A DNA stretch of 64,000 nt from UBA1765 sp045629945 (GCA_045629945.1 JAZQSE010000009.1:124001-188000), one strand, 5' to 3'; positions 34,336 through 44,201 are shown, counted from the stretch's first letter. The notes: a model not told the origin generated them from the letters alone. Numbers and translations: made by a program.

Positions 34336-36029
34336 CAGGCCTCCGTTTTCTTTTCATTCTTTTCAGAGAAATGAACGGCTCGTTGTGATTGTTCTAAAAT
34401 TTCTAAAAGTATTTCTTGTGTTTTTACAGCATTTTCTACAAGAATTTCACTGGCTCTTTCATGGAAAATCTCCAAAGAACGACGAATCTGGTCAAGGAAC
34501 CCTTCTTCTTCTTTTTCTTCTGTTTCGCCAGAGAGTTTTTCAAATAAAGCTTCAAGACCTTTATTAAACATTTCTAAGCCCGCTGCAAATTCAGACTGAT
34601 TAACCCGCATGAGAGTTGCCGCTTCAGAAATACCTTCTGCAAGAGAAGAAGAAGCTTCATTTTCACGAACCACACGATTTTCTATTTCTTCAATCAAGCG
34701 TTTCTGTGTTTCAACCAACGAAGAAGAAGCTTCGGCAAGGCTTGCAAAAGATGTTTGCACTTTTGAAGAGAGTTCTTCTATCTGGAGAGACACGGTTGAA
34801 GAAAGTTCACGAGAACCGGCTTGTGCTTTTTCAGCCACTTGAGAAGCCACATCTGCAAGTGTTCTGATACTTTCACGCTGGACATTTTCTGTTTCTTCCG
34901 TTTTTTGTGAAAGCTTTTGCATAAATTCATTCCACTGCGAAATGCTTGATTCCAAAAGCGTTTTAATTTGAGAATCTAAATTTTTTGAAAGCGTCATGAA
35001 TGTTTCATTTAAAGAAACACCAACACCTTGTAATTCTTTTCCAAGAGTTTCTGAAAGGCTTTCAGAAGATTCTTGCAACGCTTTTAATTTGGCATCTTGT
35101 AATGTTAAACCGGCATCTGCTATATCAGAGAAACGCTTTAACATAGCATTCCATTCAACACTTGCGTTATCTGCTTGCTCTTTAAGAGAAGAGGAAATAT
35201 TTCCCGTTAAAGTGACTATTGATTCTTGCATTTTTTGTGCTTGAGAATCAATTACAGAAGAAAAACGATTTTCTAAAAGAGAAATACTCTTTTCAAAAGA
35301 TTCTGTTAAACGAGTTCCAGTTTTTTCAATGGCACTACCCACTTGATTCCAGAGTTTATCTTCATCTGATAAAGTTCCTTCTTTTTCAGAAGCAAACATT
35401 GGAAACAATTTTGAAATAGTCCAAAGGTCTAAATCAGAAGCAAAAATTTCTGCTCGGCGTTCTAATCGAGAATGGATAAAAGCAAGAATCAATGATGCAA
35501 AAATACCACAAAGACTTGTCCCGAAAATACCTTTCATGTTAGAAAAGATTGCCTGTATGGAATTCATTGTCGCTACACTTGAAGAATTATCAATTGTACT
35601 ACCAGCAGTTGAAACAGAAAGCATTAAACCAAAAAAGGTACCCATAAGGCCAAGTAAAATCACAACGCCACTTGCACTTTTTCCGCAATGCAAAGAAAGT
35701 CTAGCATTCAACAATTCAAGAGAAACCTGAGAAGAAAGAGTTTGTAAAGATTTTCCAAGAGCCTTGACTGCCTTAAAGCGCTCTGCTACAAAACCGGCAG
35801 AAAGTGAACTGTAATTTTCTGACTTTTCACATTCTTCAAGAATGTTCGATTCAACTTCCAGAGAACGCAAAAGGCGATAATCCCGAACAGCCGTTCCTAT
35901 GAAAATGGCAAAAATACAAGCAATAATCAGCCAGCCAAATAAAGGGGCTCCAAAATACAATGACGCAAGAGCCAACAAAATGACGCTAGCAACAATCAAT
36001 AAAAGAACTAAACCGGAATCTTTTTTCAT
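34335..36029 (-). CDS. MotA/TolQ/ExbB-like proton channel with long coiled-coil tail (ZorA-like architecture)
   Basis: 564 aa from ATG 36029. Two N-terminal membrane helices (about 6-28 and 30-48), a cytoplasmic segment, then two more: GVVILLGLMGTFFGLML (about 119-140) and FGTSLCGIFASLILAFI (about 168-187), the MotA/ExbB core. Residues 250-550 form a long helical tail with many Ser, Glu and Gln heptads. This layout resembles ZorA more than flagellar MotA. An ATGA overlap couples it to the gene before it. The longer reading from 36107 is rejected. Confidence 0.85.
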   Translation of the reverse strand: MKKDSGLVLLLIVASVILLALASLYFGAPLFGWLIIACIFAIFIGTAVRDYRLLRSLEVESNILEECEKSENYSSLSAGFVAERFKAVKALGKSLQTLSSQVSLELLNARLSLHCGKSASGVVILLGLMGTFFGLMLSVSTAGSTIDNSSSVATMNSIQAIFSNMKGIFGTSLCGIFASLILAFIHSRLERRAEIFASDLDLWTISKLFPMFASEKEGTLSDEDKLWNQVGSAIEKTGTRLTESFEKSISLLENRFSSVIDSQAQKMQESIVTLTGNISSSLKEQADNASVEWNAMLKRFSDIADAGLTLQDAKLKALQESSESLSETLGKELQGVGVSLNETFMTLSKNLDSQIKTLLESSISQWNEFMQKLSQKTEETENVQRESIRTLADVASQVAEKAQAGSRELSSTVSLQIEELSSKVQTSFASLAEASSSLVETQKRLIEEIENRVVRENEASSSLAEGISEAATLMRVNQSEFAAGLEMFNKGLEALFEKLSGETEEKEEEGFLDQIRRSLEIFHERASEILVENAVKTQEILLEILEQSQRAVHFSEKNEKKTEA

Positions 36030-36940
36030 GCTTCTGTTCCTGTTTTTTGAAGTGAACCAAATAAATCCAATTGACCGCGAGAAAAGCCACGTAAAAAGAG
36101 AGACCATTTATCACGATACCATTCTGCCATTAAGAGACAAAGCCCTACAGCATAATCACAAAAATCTTCTAAATAAGCTAAAAATGCATTTTCGTATGCA
36201 AAGTTTGGGTCCCATAAACGCCCAACCGAACGCACACAAGCATAAGATGTTGAATACCCACGCGTTTTTTGTCTTATTGAAAAAGCAGAAGAAAAACGTT
36301 CTTTTGCAACACTTGCCAGAGTAGCTCGCAAATCAGTCATAAGAATTTCTTCACGTTTTCTAAAAGAGGCTTCAAGACAAGGTAAAATTTTTGACACAGC
36401 ATCAAGAGCACTTTCTTCGTGCCAATATTTACTGAAACGTTCTTGCAAGTGTAATACGCGAGAAGAAAGCATCACAAATAATTTTTCTGCATCACCAACC
36501 ATCAAATGCACAGTGGATAAATAAAAATTGTTTATTTCTGTTTTATTGCTTTTTACAGCTAACGACCAACCATTTTCATTTTCAACAACCCAGTTCCCTT
36601 GCAAAAGCATGCGATGCAATTCATCTGTTGAAAAACGCTGTTTCCATTTTAAACGGAATTCGTCAAATTTTTCTCTTGTTTCTTCGAGTAGTTTTGGAAA
36701 ATCTCTTTCAATTAACTTCCAGGCCGACGGACTATAAGAAATCATTTCCGGCCCACTCATTGCACTTTCTGGTTCAGAAGATACAGCATCTAAATGTTCA
36801 AAAAGTGCAATAGACCAATTCGCCGACATGGACTGCGCAAGAGTCGCTTCCAGCTTGCTCCTGTTTGGACGCACACCAAGTCGCAGCAAACTACGACCTG
36901 TCATTTTCCGGATAGCTCGACGAAAAGACTCTTCCACCAT
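36026..36940 (-). CDS. Hypothetical protein, 304 aa, upstream of the channel pair
   Basis: Mostly helical, no signal or membrane segment, Trp-rich, no recognised family. I place the start at ATG 36940, where AGGAGG is very close; a GTG at 36937 would have better spacing, and the TTG at 36973 lies inside the previous gene. It follows the beta-helix gene by 5 bases and overlaps the channel gene by 4. Confidence 0.7.
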   Translation of the reverse strand: MVEESFRRAIRKMTGRSLLRLGVRPNRSKLEATLAQSMSANWSIALFEHLDAVSSEPESAMSGPEMISYSPSAWKLIERDFPKLLEETREKFDEFRLKWKQRFSTDELHRMLLQGNWVVENENGWSLAVKSNKTEINNFYLSTVHLMVGDAEKLFVMLSSRVLHLQERFSKYWHEESALDAVSKILPCLEASFRKREEILMTDLRATLASVAKERFSSAFSIRQKTRGYSTSYACVRSVGRLWDPNFAYENAFLAYLEDFCDYAVGLCLLMAEWYRDKWSLFLRGFSRGQLDLFGSLQKTGTEA

Positions 36941-36945
36941 TCCTC

Positions 36946-37641
36946 CTAAAAAGCAGTTTCCACTCGTTGCCAAACAGAAAGAGGAACTCGTTCTTTACCA
37001 CTTGCAACAGAGCCATAGCGGACATCGTCTTCTAAATTATCAATAATCCCTTCTTTAGAACCGCGAAAATCAACCTGCCCTTCAATGTAAAGACCAAAAA
37101 CATTTTTGCGGATAGAAAGGTTTTTAGCTTCTATTGTTGAAGACGCAACCGAAAGAGCAAAACGATTTCTTTCAAAAGAACAATCACGCAATAAAGTCAG
37201 TGGCGAAGACTGGATACGGACTCCGTAATAATTATCAATGAATGTTGTATTTTCAAAAACACCTTCTGCATTTGACACGGTATTTCTAAAAGCTTTTTCC
37301 AATACAAGATGCTTTACAGAAAAAGGCGATGAAGAGGCAATAAAATGAATTCCATTCCAACTTTCTGTTGAATCAACAGGAACAAAACGCACTGGGAAAT
37401 CCTCTGTCCCAGCAATTTCCGTTGTGCCATTCAGAAGTAACTTGGCTAAACTTCCCATTTTTACGGTGACACCTGCTTCAATTTTAAGAGTATCAGAAGC
37501 ACCAAGAACAAAGTTATCTTCAAGAACATAAGGACTTTTTGATTTTTGCAATACCACATTCCCTTTTGATTTTAACGGAAACGGAGTGCTAGCAAAAGCT
37601 ATCAATGCAAAGCACAAAATCCAAGCCAAACTTCTACCCAT
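36946..37641 (-). CDS. Exported right-handed beta-helix protein
   Basis: 231 aa, signal peptide (1-17), then short repeated strands typical of a parallel beta-helix (VKMGSLAKLLLNGTTEIAG, then YYGVRIQSSPLTLLRDCSF, then FGLYIEGQVDFRG). Probably periplasmic or surface exposed; it may bind polysaccharide. It overlaps the upstream lipoprotein gene by 8 bases. Confidence 0.72.
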   Translation of the reverse strand: MGRSLAWILCFALIAFASTPFPLKSKGNVVLQKSKSPYVLEDNFVLGASDTLKIEAGVTVKMGSLAKLLLNGTTEIAGTEDFPVRFVPVDSTESWNGIHFIASSSPFSVKHLVLEKAFRNTVSNAEGVFENTTFIDNYYGVRIQSSPLTLLRDCSFERNRFALSVASSTIEAKNLSIRKNVFGLYIEGQVDFRGSKEGIIDNLEDDVRYGSVASGKERVPLSVWQRVETAF

Positions 37642-38458
37642 GGTCCCCCCTGCGTTCTAGCTTAAGAACCTGGCGCATTTTTAATTTTGGAACATTTGCA
37701 TTATTCAATTTATCGGCAACGTTCAAATTACCCGTAAATTCTAAATGTATTGAATAGACTTGGCCATTCACCAAATCAAAAAGCATCGTGCCTTTGCCTA
37801 CAAGAAAATCAGTACTTTCAAGTTTTATAGACGCATCTTCTTCAAGTTGTTTATAACGGACCCCGAGATTCAGTTTGGCTAGTTTTAAACCATCATGATA
37901 AAAAATATCTTCTACACGGAATGTTTTATAAACTGTTGTCAGAGAACCTTTGTTATTAAAAGAATGATGGCGTTCCCAGGAATCGCCAACACCCACTTTA
38001 TGATCTGGAAGTACTGGCTGGATTTTAGCAAATAACCGAGGAATTTCCAATTCATTTATTCCATCAACTGCGACAAAATTCTCCATTGGGAAAATGGTAT
38101 CCATTGTTCCGTTTGAGGCTATTTTATACTGGAAAGTCTGCGTTTGCAGGTATTTTTCCATATAAGCGAGTTCTTCTACAGAACGCTTGTTCGAAGAATA
38201 ATCAACAGAATCCACTTGCATTTCATAGCGAGCAGAACCATCATCATAAACTTCAAGCTGAGTCAATGTCGAAAGAACTTTCAATTTTGTCTGCATACTT
38301 TCAGGTTCTAAAGAATCTTCTTTCGCCAAAGCCAAAACATCAAGATTGGCTTCTAATAGATATTCCTGATTGTTAAGAACTGTTCCAAACGCCAGTTCCA
38401 CCTTGTCTGAATTACAAGCGGTGAAAACAAGAAATAAAATGCAGACTAAAAACTTCAT
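37634..38458 (-). CDS. Putative lipoprotein, first gene of the MotA/MotB-like operon
   Basis: 274 aa, lipobox FTAC at residues 12-15. Beta-rich, with a pattern like the DUF6263 type (VGVGDSWERHHSF, then KLNLGVRYKQL). It would sit in an envelope membrane facing the periplasm. First gene of a run of six same-strand genes that overlap or nearly touch. Confidence 0.72.
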   Translation of the reverse strand: MKFLVCILFLVFTACNSDKVELAFGTVLNNQEYLLEANLDVLALAKEDSLEPESMQTKLKVLSTLTQLEVYDDGSARYEMQVDSVDYSSNKRSVEELAYMEKYLQTQTFQYKIASNGTMDTIFPMENFVAVDGINELEIPRLFAKIQPVLPDHKVGVGDSWERHHSFNNKGSLTTVYKTFRVEDIFYHDGLKLAKLNLGVRYKQLEEDASIKLESTDFLVGKGTMLFDLVNGQVYSIHLEFTGNLNVADKLNNANVPKLKMRQVLKLERRGDHG

Positions 38459-38497
38459 TTTGTAAAAATAACTTTCGAATTCTTTTTCGGCTTGATG

Positions 38498-38998
38498 TTA
38501 ATTATTTAAAGGGACAGAATCGGGCTTTTTACCAGAATCTCCCTTTTTAGCACGCATTTCTTGGAAAAAATGCTGGATTAAACCAAGAGATTCTTCGGCT
38601 AGAATGCCTCCTTCTATTAAAACAGGCCTAGAAAGTGCATTGCCCGTCAAAACATCGCTTCTTGTGCCACAAGCTCCAAAACGAGAATCTTTTGAACCAT
38701 AAACTACTCTAGAAATTCTAGAATTAAGAATTGCACCCGCACACATTGGACAAGGTTCTAAAGTGACATAAAGTGTGCAACCATCTAAACGCCAGTTTTC
38801 AAGTTTAGAAGCAGCCGCCCCTATTGCCAAAATTTCTGCATGAGCCGTTGCATCTTTTAAAGATTCTACCTGGTTATAACCTTTTCCTAAAACATGTCCA
38901 TCTTTAACAATCACACAACCAATAGGAACTTCGCCAAGTTCATAAGCGTCCATCGCTGATTGCAAAGCCATTTCCATCCATTTTTCATCTTCGTTCAT
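38498..38998 (-). CDS. tadA: tRNA-specific adenosine deaminase
   Basis: Converts A34 to inosine in tRNA-Arg(ACG). 166 aa with zinc motifs HAEILAIGAA and PCPMCAGAILNSRI, and the FGACGTRSDVL block that separates TadA from free-base deaminases. ATG with a poor ribosome site. Confidence 0.94.
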   Translation of the reverse strand: MNEDEKWMEMALQSAMDAYELGEVPIGCVIVKDGHVLGKGYNQVESLKDATAHAEILAIGAAASKLENWRLDGCTLYVTLEPCPMCAGAILNSRISRVVYGSKDSRFGACGTRSDVLTGNALSRPVLIEGGILAEESLGLIQHFFQEMRAKKGDSGKKPDSVPLNN

Positions 38999-39023
38999 AA
39001 AAACAAAAATAAAAAATTTACAC

Positions 39024-42000
39024 CTATTTTTTCAAACTCTGCATCAGTTCATTAGCCATATTTTTCAATCTTGTATAATCCCATTTACCGCTACCAAGTT
39101 TAGGCAAAGCATCTACTGCAAAAACACTACCAGGAAGCATAAGTGGTGGGATTCCGGAATGGCGAAGTGCTTTAGCCACTTCATCGGGATTTTTATCGCC
39201 GACAAATAATAAAACGATACGTTCGCCTTTTACTAAATCAGCAACAGAAACAGTCAAGTATTCCATACCAGCCAAAATTCCTGTTTCATTTATTCTCTGT
39301 TCAACTGCACCAAGTGAAATCATTTCACCACCTAGTTTTGCAAAGCGACTATAACGGTCTAATAAAATCAAAAATCCATCTTGATCTATTTTGCCTTTAT
39401 CCCCTGTTCTGTACCAACGTTTACCTTCACGAATCACAATAGAAGAAGCCGTTCTTGCTTCATCGTTTAAATAACCTTTCATTACTTGTGGGCCGCCAAC
39501 AAGCACCATACCTTCTGAACCAATCGGTAAGAATTCATTTGTTTCAGGGTCTGCAATGCAAATTCTTGTACCGGGAACAGGGAGTCCGACACTTTCACGG
39601 TTAGAACATTTTTCCATTGTCAAAAAGTCATCTAACAAGACATTTGGAGAATTCATAGTAGCCATTGGCGCAGTTTCAGTGCAGCCATAGACTTCAAAAA
39701 TTTCTTTTCCAAATTTCATTCTAAATGATTCTCGCATTTCCGGCCGTAATTTTTCAGCTCCAGCCCCTACAAAGCGAATGTAATCCAAACACATCGGGTG
39801 AACCCAACGATTCACAGAAAATGCACGCAAAAATGTCGGAGTCCCAAACAAAATAGTCGCTTTATATTCAGCACACGCACGAGCCATTGTTTTAATATCT
39901 GTAGGGTCCGGGCAAAGAACCATTGGAATTCCATCAAGTAAAGAAAGCAAAATGTTTCCTGTAACGCCAAATGAATGGAACATCGGGAGTTCGGCTAGCA
40001 TCACATCATTATTTCTCAAACGAACCACTGAATCTATTTGCTGGGTATTAGCTATCAAATTTTTATGAGAAAGCATAATCCCTTTCGGAACACCTTCAGA
40101 ACCTGAACTAAACAAAATAACAGCCGTATCAGATAATTTTTTTGTAGCTGAAAAACAGAATTCTATTAAAAATTTGGGCGATAAAATTGTAAAAAGGCTT
40201 ACTAAAAAATGAGTCAATCTAGTAACATTATTTTCTTCTTTATCAATAAAAAAGAATTTTACTTTTTCTTTCAAGTCTAAAAACTTCGGATTTTTCTGAC
40301 AGAGTTTTTCATAAAAAGCTTCACTTGTCACTATTGTTTTTACTTTGGCATTTTTAATACAACTCATTACTACATCTGCAGGAGATGTATAATTCAAATT
40401 CACACTGGTTTTGCCCTGCGAAAGAATGCTCAAAAATCCTAAAACACCTTCACGACTTGAAGGCAAAAGAAACCCTAAATTAGACTCTTGTTGGGTAATC
40501 CTACTCAAACGTCTTGAAAGCAATAAAACCAATCGTATCATTTTATACGCGCTAACGTGACGCCCATTTTTCGGGTCAATCAGAATTGTTTTAAACTTTC
40601 TACGACGCATTACCCGAAGCCACATCGGGACTATCGTATGGTAATAAGAAATAGCGGTTTCCCAAGTATCAATTGCTAAATCCCGTAACTGAATTCTAAT
40701 ATTTTCTTCAGAAGATTGTGCCGGAATAAGGGAACCAAAGCCAACGCTTACAATTCTTGTGGAAGCAGGCCCAAACATGATACTATCTTCAGCATGGCTA
40801 TAGGGACCACCAAAAAGTCCTTGAATATAAAAAGGCAAAATCTTTGTTTCTGTATCTTTTATTGCAGAAGAATAATCTATAGAAAAACGCGATATATGTG
40901 GCGTTTTGGAAACTTCTCCTTCTGGAAAAATGACAACAGCCTCGCCTTGCATTAAAGCTTCGCGAATCGCTTGCATAGCTGGTTCTGGGTTTCTACGATC
41001 AATTTGAATAAGGAATTTTGAATAACGTAACCAACGCTGATACCATGCATTAGATTTATTGCGGTTACTAGCCATTTTTAACGGGCGTGGACTAGCCATT
41101 TGTAAAACAGCCCAATCAATAAAACTATAATGAGAACCCACTAATAAAACAGGTCCGGTTTCTGGAATATTTTCTCCTCCAAAAATTTTCAATCGATAAC
41201 GGAAAACAAAGGCAAATAAAAAACGTAAAACCGTTCTCAAAAGAGCTTGTGGCGTTTGTCTTAATGTCAAAGCAAAGCAGATTGTAAGAACAACGGCCAA
41301 AATCAAGAAAAAATCTTTGACTTCAATTGATGTAAAGATAAGCAAAAGGCTTTGTACACCAAGAAATAAAAACAAAACGCTCATCTGAATCATATTGGCC
41401 ACTGCCAAAACACGCCCCGAAGAATCCGGTCTGCTATAATGCTGAATAACCGTTTTCAATACAATAAAATTGGCTCCAGCAAAAATTCCAAGCAAAGCAT
41501 AAAAAATAGCTGTCAATACAATAGAATCTACAAAGAATAAACAAACCATTGAAACTGCTGCCCCTACGGCAGCAACTGGCACAAGGCCGATTTCTACAAA
41601 TTGTTCAGATGCTTTTGCGGCAATAAAAGAGCCAACCACAATCCCAATCGCTGCAAAAATCAAAGACCCTTGAAAAACGCTAACCAATTGTTCACCAGAA
41701 ATATCTTGCGAAAGAACGACAAACATTTGGGCTATACCCCAGAAAATAGCAAGGCCTAAAATAGACATCCTGATTAAAGGAACAGACCAAGTCGCCTGCA
41801 AATTCCTTTTCGGAGAACGCATTTTTATGGATGGTCTGATTTTACCGCCATGAATAAAAAACGAAAAAATAGTGCCTAAAAAACTCACTCCAAGAAAAAT
41901 GTAAGGTAAAATTTCATAATGCAACAAAGAATCTTCGCCTGGGTTAATGCTAATTGTTAAAAAAGAGACTAAAACCATTCCAAGAATGGCAAAAAATGAC

Positions 42001-42425
42001 TGCCAGGCATTTGCCTTCGCTAAATTTTCATCGCCAAAAAGTTCTTTTAAAATCCCAAGTTTTGCCGGACTATGAATGGAAAGAAATATTCCAAATAAAA
42101 GCATTAAACCAAACGCCACCCAACCAATATCTAAACCAAATAAAACAGCTATTGCAACAAGTGTTAATGTCATTCCAAAAGAAGACCATGCCATTACTCT
42201 CCCTTTAGGGAATCGGCAAGAAAAGAAACTTGCTGGAGCAACCATAAAAATACAAGGGACAAACAAAGAGAATTGCAAAAGCATACTTCTCCAAAAAAAA
42301 CTAGCTCCCGTAAACGAAAAAGAAAGCCAGCGCTGGAAAAGAATAAAAAGTCCCATTTGTACAAAGCTAGAGAGAAACACCGCAATAAAATACGGCACGG
42401 CGCCTCGGGCAAACCAACATTGCAT
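39024..42425 (-). CDS. Aas-like fusion: MFS transporter, PlsC acyltransferase and acyl-ACP synthetase
   Basis: 1133 aa with three modules. Residues 1-400 form a 12-helix MFS-type transporter, related to LplT. Residues about 410-600 are a PlsC-type acyltransferase (GSHYSFIDWAVL with HxxxxD, FPEGEVSK). Residues about 640-1133 are an AMP-forming ligase (ILFSSGSEGVPKGIMLSHKN, EVYGCTETAP, YRTGDKGKIDQDGFL). Together they import lysophospholipid, activate a fatty acid and re-acylate it, keeping the inner membrane in repair. In E. coli these are two genes, lplT and aas. Confidence 0.9.
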   Translation of the reverse strand: MQCWFARGAVPYFIAVFLSSFVQMGLFILFQRWLSFSFTGASFFWRSMLLQFSLFVPCIFMVAPASFFSCRFPKGRVMAWSSFGMTLTLVAIAVLFGLDIGWVAFGLMLLFGIFLSIHSPAKLGILKELFGDENLAKANAWQSFFAILGMVLVSFLTISINPGEDSLLHYEILPYIFLGVSFLGTIFSFFIHGGKIRPSIKMRSPKRNLQATWSVPLIRMSILGLAIFWGIAQMFVVLSQDISGEQLVSVFQGSLIFAAIGIVVGSFIAAKASEQFVEIGLVPVAAVGAAVSMVCLFFVDSIVLTAIFYALLGIFAGANFIVLKTVIQHYSRPDSSGRVLAVANMIQMSVLFLFLGVQSLLLIFTSIEVKDFFLILAVVLTICFALTLRQTPQALLRTVLRFLFAFVFRYRLKIFGGENIPETGPVLLVGSHYSFIDWAVLQMASPRPLKMASNRNKSNAWYQRWLRYSKFLIQIDRRNPEPAMQAIREALMQGEAVVIFPEGEVSKTPHISRFSIDYSSAIKDTETKILPFYIQGLFGGPYSHAEDSIMFGPASTRIVSVGFGSLIPAQSSEENIRIQLRDLAIDTWETAISYYHTIVPMWLRVMRRRKFKTILIDPKNGRHVSAYKMIRLVLLLSRRLSRITQQESNLGFLLPSSREGVLGFLSILSQGKTSVNLNYTSPADVVMSCIKNAKVKTIVTSEAFYEKLCQKNPKFLDLKEKVKFFFIDKEENNVTRLTHFLVSLFTILSPKFLIEFCFSATKKLSDTAVILFSSGSEGVPKGIMLSHKNLIANTQQIDSVVRLRNNDVMLAELPMFHSFGVTGNILLSLLDGIPMVLCPDPTDIKTMARACAEYKATILFGTPTFLRAFSVNRWVHPMCLDYIRFVGAGAEKLRPEMRESFRMKFGKEIFEVYGCTETAPMATMNSPNVLLDDFLTMEKCSNRESVGLPVPGTRICIADPETNEFLPIGSEGMVLVGGPQVMKGYLNDEARTASSIVIREGKRWYRTGDKGKIDQDGFLILLDRYSRFAKLGGEMISLGAVEQRINETGILAGMEYLTVSVADLVKGERIVLLFVGDKNPDEVAKALRHSGIPPLMLPGSVFAVDALPKLGSGKWDYTRLKNMANELMQSLKK

Positions 42426-42619
42426 ACAATAAAATCCTCAAAATTTTATGAAATTTTAGCTTTTGAAAAAAAAGAATTGCCTAAAAAAGCAATTTCTCTT
42501 AAAAAGCAAAGATTTTTTTTGAAATAATTGAAACACATTTCACTAACTGAAGAAGAAATGAGCAAAACACCGCTAAGCCTTTAATTTATTGAATTTTCAT
42601 TCAACTATAAAAGTATTTA

Positions 42620-42975
42620 TTCAAGACTTGTTCACGACTTTTCATTGCAAGCGAACTACCCCACACCTCTTATCCTTGCAAACGAACTAGCCCACAACTC
42701 TTGTCATTGCGATGGAACGTAGTGACTGACGCAATCTGCTTGCAAGCAACACCTGTTTTTGGATTACTTCGCTACGCTCGTAATGACAAAAGCCAAGATC
42801 GCCACGAGGCACAAAAGCCATTCACGATGACAACCCTGAACTTGTCATTGCGAAGAAACGTAGTGACTGACGCAATCTGCTTGCCAGCAACACTTGTTTT
42901 TTTGATTACTTCGCTACGATCGTAATGACAAAAACCAAGATGGCCACGAGGCTCAAGGCCTCTCGCCATGACAAG
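42620..42975. repeat. Dispersed GTCATTGCGA-type repeats in a 640-bp gap
   Basis: Two direct copies begin at 42701 and 42842. Each has TTGTCATTGCGA, ACGTAGTGACTGACGCAATC, TTACTTCGCTACG and CGTAATGACAAAA, with internal inverted symmetry (GTCATTGCGA...CGTAATGAC). Shorter tandem bits (AACGAACTAGCCCACAACTC-like) lie before them. The same family occurs at about 57141-57310 and 59930-60215. No gene is supported in 42426-43035. Confidence 0.85.
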
Positions 42976-43035
42976 TTGTTTGTACACTTGCCATGACAAT
43001 TCGAACTGCATTTACCATTAACAAATTCTTTATAC

Positions 43036-43066
43036 AAAAAAAAGTTTGACACAAGCCAAACTTTTT
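43036..43066 (-). terminator. Terminator of the tmRNA gene
   Basis: On the minus strand AAAAAGTTTG, 8-nt loop, CAAACTTTTT, then further T. It directly follows the tmRNA 3' end. Confidence 0.85.
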
Positions 43067-43068
43067 AG

Positions 43069-43422
43069 TGGAGGTGAGGAGAGTCGAACTCCTGTCCAAA
43101 ACCGCATCCCTGCGGGCTACTACATGCTTTCCCTTCATTTTAAAACTCAAACTTTTCTCGCCTGCGAAGGTCGGCTAGAAAAAGCCCAAAGCCTAGTAAA
43201 ATTTCAGAACTCTGCCCTAGGCATACAAAATTCCAAGTCCGGTTTATCGAGCGGACTTTTCACCCTCCGGACAAGAGTTCAAGCCCGCCGCAGCTCAAAG
43301 ATTAGGCTGCGAGTGCGTATTCTTCGTTAGCACTTATGTTTTTCCGGTTTTTTTACGAGGCCAACCAGACCCTCGGCATGCAACCAACACTTCAACAGCC
43401 CTGTCGAAACCAGAGCACCCCC
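43069..43422 (-). ncRNA. ssrA: Transfer-messenger RNA (tmRNA)
   Basis: On the minus strand the 5' end GGGGGTGCTCTGGTTTCGAC and the 3' end GGAGTTCGACTCTCCTCACC are the tRNA-like parts, with acceptor pairing GGGGGTG against CACCTCC. The 3' CCA is not encoded (CTA follows the discriminator A). The tag reading frame at 43331-43302 is GCT to TAA and encodes ANEEYALAA, so the full tag would be A-ANEEYALAA. Together with SmpB it frees stalled ribosomes and marks proteins for proteolysis. Confidence 0.95.
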
Positions 43423-43583
43423 AAAGTATTTTGCGTTACAAATATAACTTAAGAATAAAAATAAAACAAGAGAATTTTCAGACATTTCAAAAGCCGAAAA
43501 CTAGCATTAGATATACGCGAAGAAATCTTTTGTGATACATTTTCTAAAAAAAAGTATTTTTAGACAAATTAAAGGAATCTCCA

Positions 43584-44144
43584 ATGCAAAAAAACAGAAC
43601 CCAGTTAAAAGACGAAGTCTACACCGCGATGATGCTTGCGCAAGCAAAACTTTCTAAAGACGAAAACACCCAAATGGGTGCCATACTTGTTTCTAAAGAA
43701 GGTCGTGTTATCAGTACTGGTTATAATGGTGCTCCAGCTAGTTTTGATGATTCTACTATTCCATACACAAGACACAAACAAATGCTTGCCTATGATTTAC
43801 TTGATGCTGACACCGATGAATTCATTTCGCACCACGAATTTGAAGCCAATAAATATCCATTTATGGTTCATGCAGAAATAAATGCTTTGCATTACGCACG
43901 TGGCAAAGTCCCAGAAGGTTCAAAGCTTTATGTTATTGGGTTTCCTTGTGAACGTTGCGCTTTAGATATTTCTCTTGCCGGCGTTTCTGAAGTTTTTGTC
44001 ACAAAAGACGATTATGATGCTAAATCTTCGCTGAACAATAGCCGAGACACCGCTTATTACATGTTTGCTGAAGCAGGCATTGTAGTTACATTGTGCGACA
44101 AGCGCCTTCGCCCAATCATTTCAAGGCCAAAAAATAATGATTAA
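43584..44144 (+). CDS. dCMP deaminase family protein
   Basis: 186 aa, zinc cytidine/deoxycytidylate deaminase fold: HAEINALHYA and PCERCALDISLAGV, with the N-terminal GAILVSKEGRVISTGYNGAPASFDD of the dCMP-deaminase/ComEB group. It probably supplies dUMP for dTMP synthesis. An insert around DLLDADTDEFISHHEFEANK is longer than usual. AAGGA precedes the ATG. Confidence 0.88.
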   Translation: MQKNRTQLKDEVYTAMMLAQAKLSKDENTQMGAILVSKEGRVISTGYNGAPASFDDSTIPYTRHKQMLAYDLLDADTDEFISHHEFEANKYPFMVHAEINALHYARGKVPEGSKLYVIGFPCERCALDISLAGVSEVFVTKDDYDAKSSLNNSRDTAYYMFAEAGIVVTLCDKRLRPIISRPKNND

Positions 44145-44171
44145 AAGGATTCAAAAAAAGGAAATAAAAAA

Positions 44172-44200
44172 ACTGGACCCTTTACGGAATCCAGTCTTTT
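44172..44200. terminator. Terminator between the deaminase gene and tRNA-Lys
   Basis: ACTGGA / TCCAGT stem. On the minus strand it is followed by eight T, so it mainly ends the tRNA transcript. Confidence 0.75.
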
Positions 44201-44201
44201 C

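Noticed and set aside
33694..36029. Zorya phage-defence system
   Set aside because: The channel pair looks like ZorA/ZorB, but no ZorC, ZorD helicase or ZorE nuclease is present, and the neighbours are exported envelope proteins.
42701..42960. CRISPR array
   Set aside because: Only two copies with 141-bp spacing and internal symmetry; no regular short repeats and spacers, and no cas genes.
42701..43330. Several short ORFs over the repeats and the tmRNA gene
   Set aside because: They overlap the dispersed repeats or the ssrA gene and have no protein-like features.
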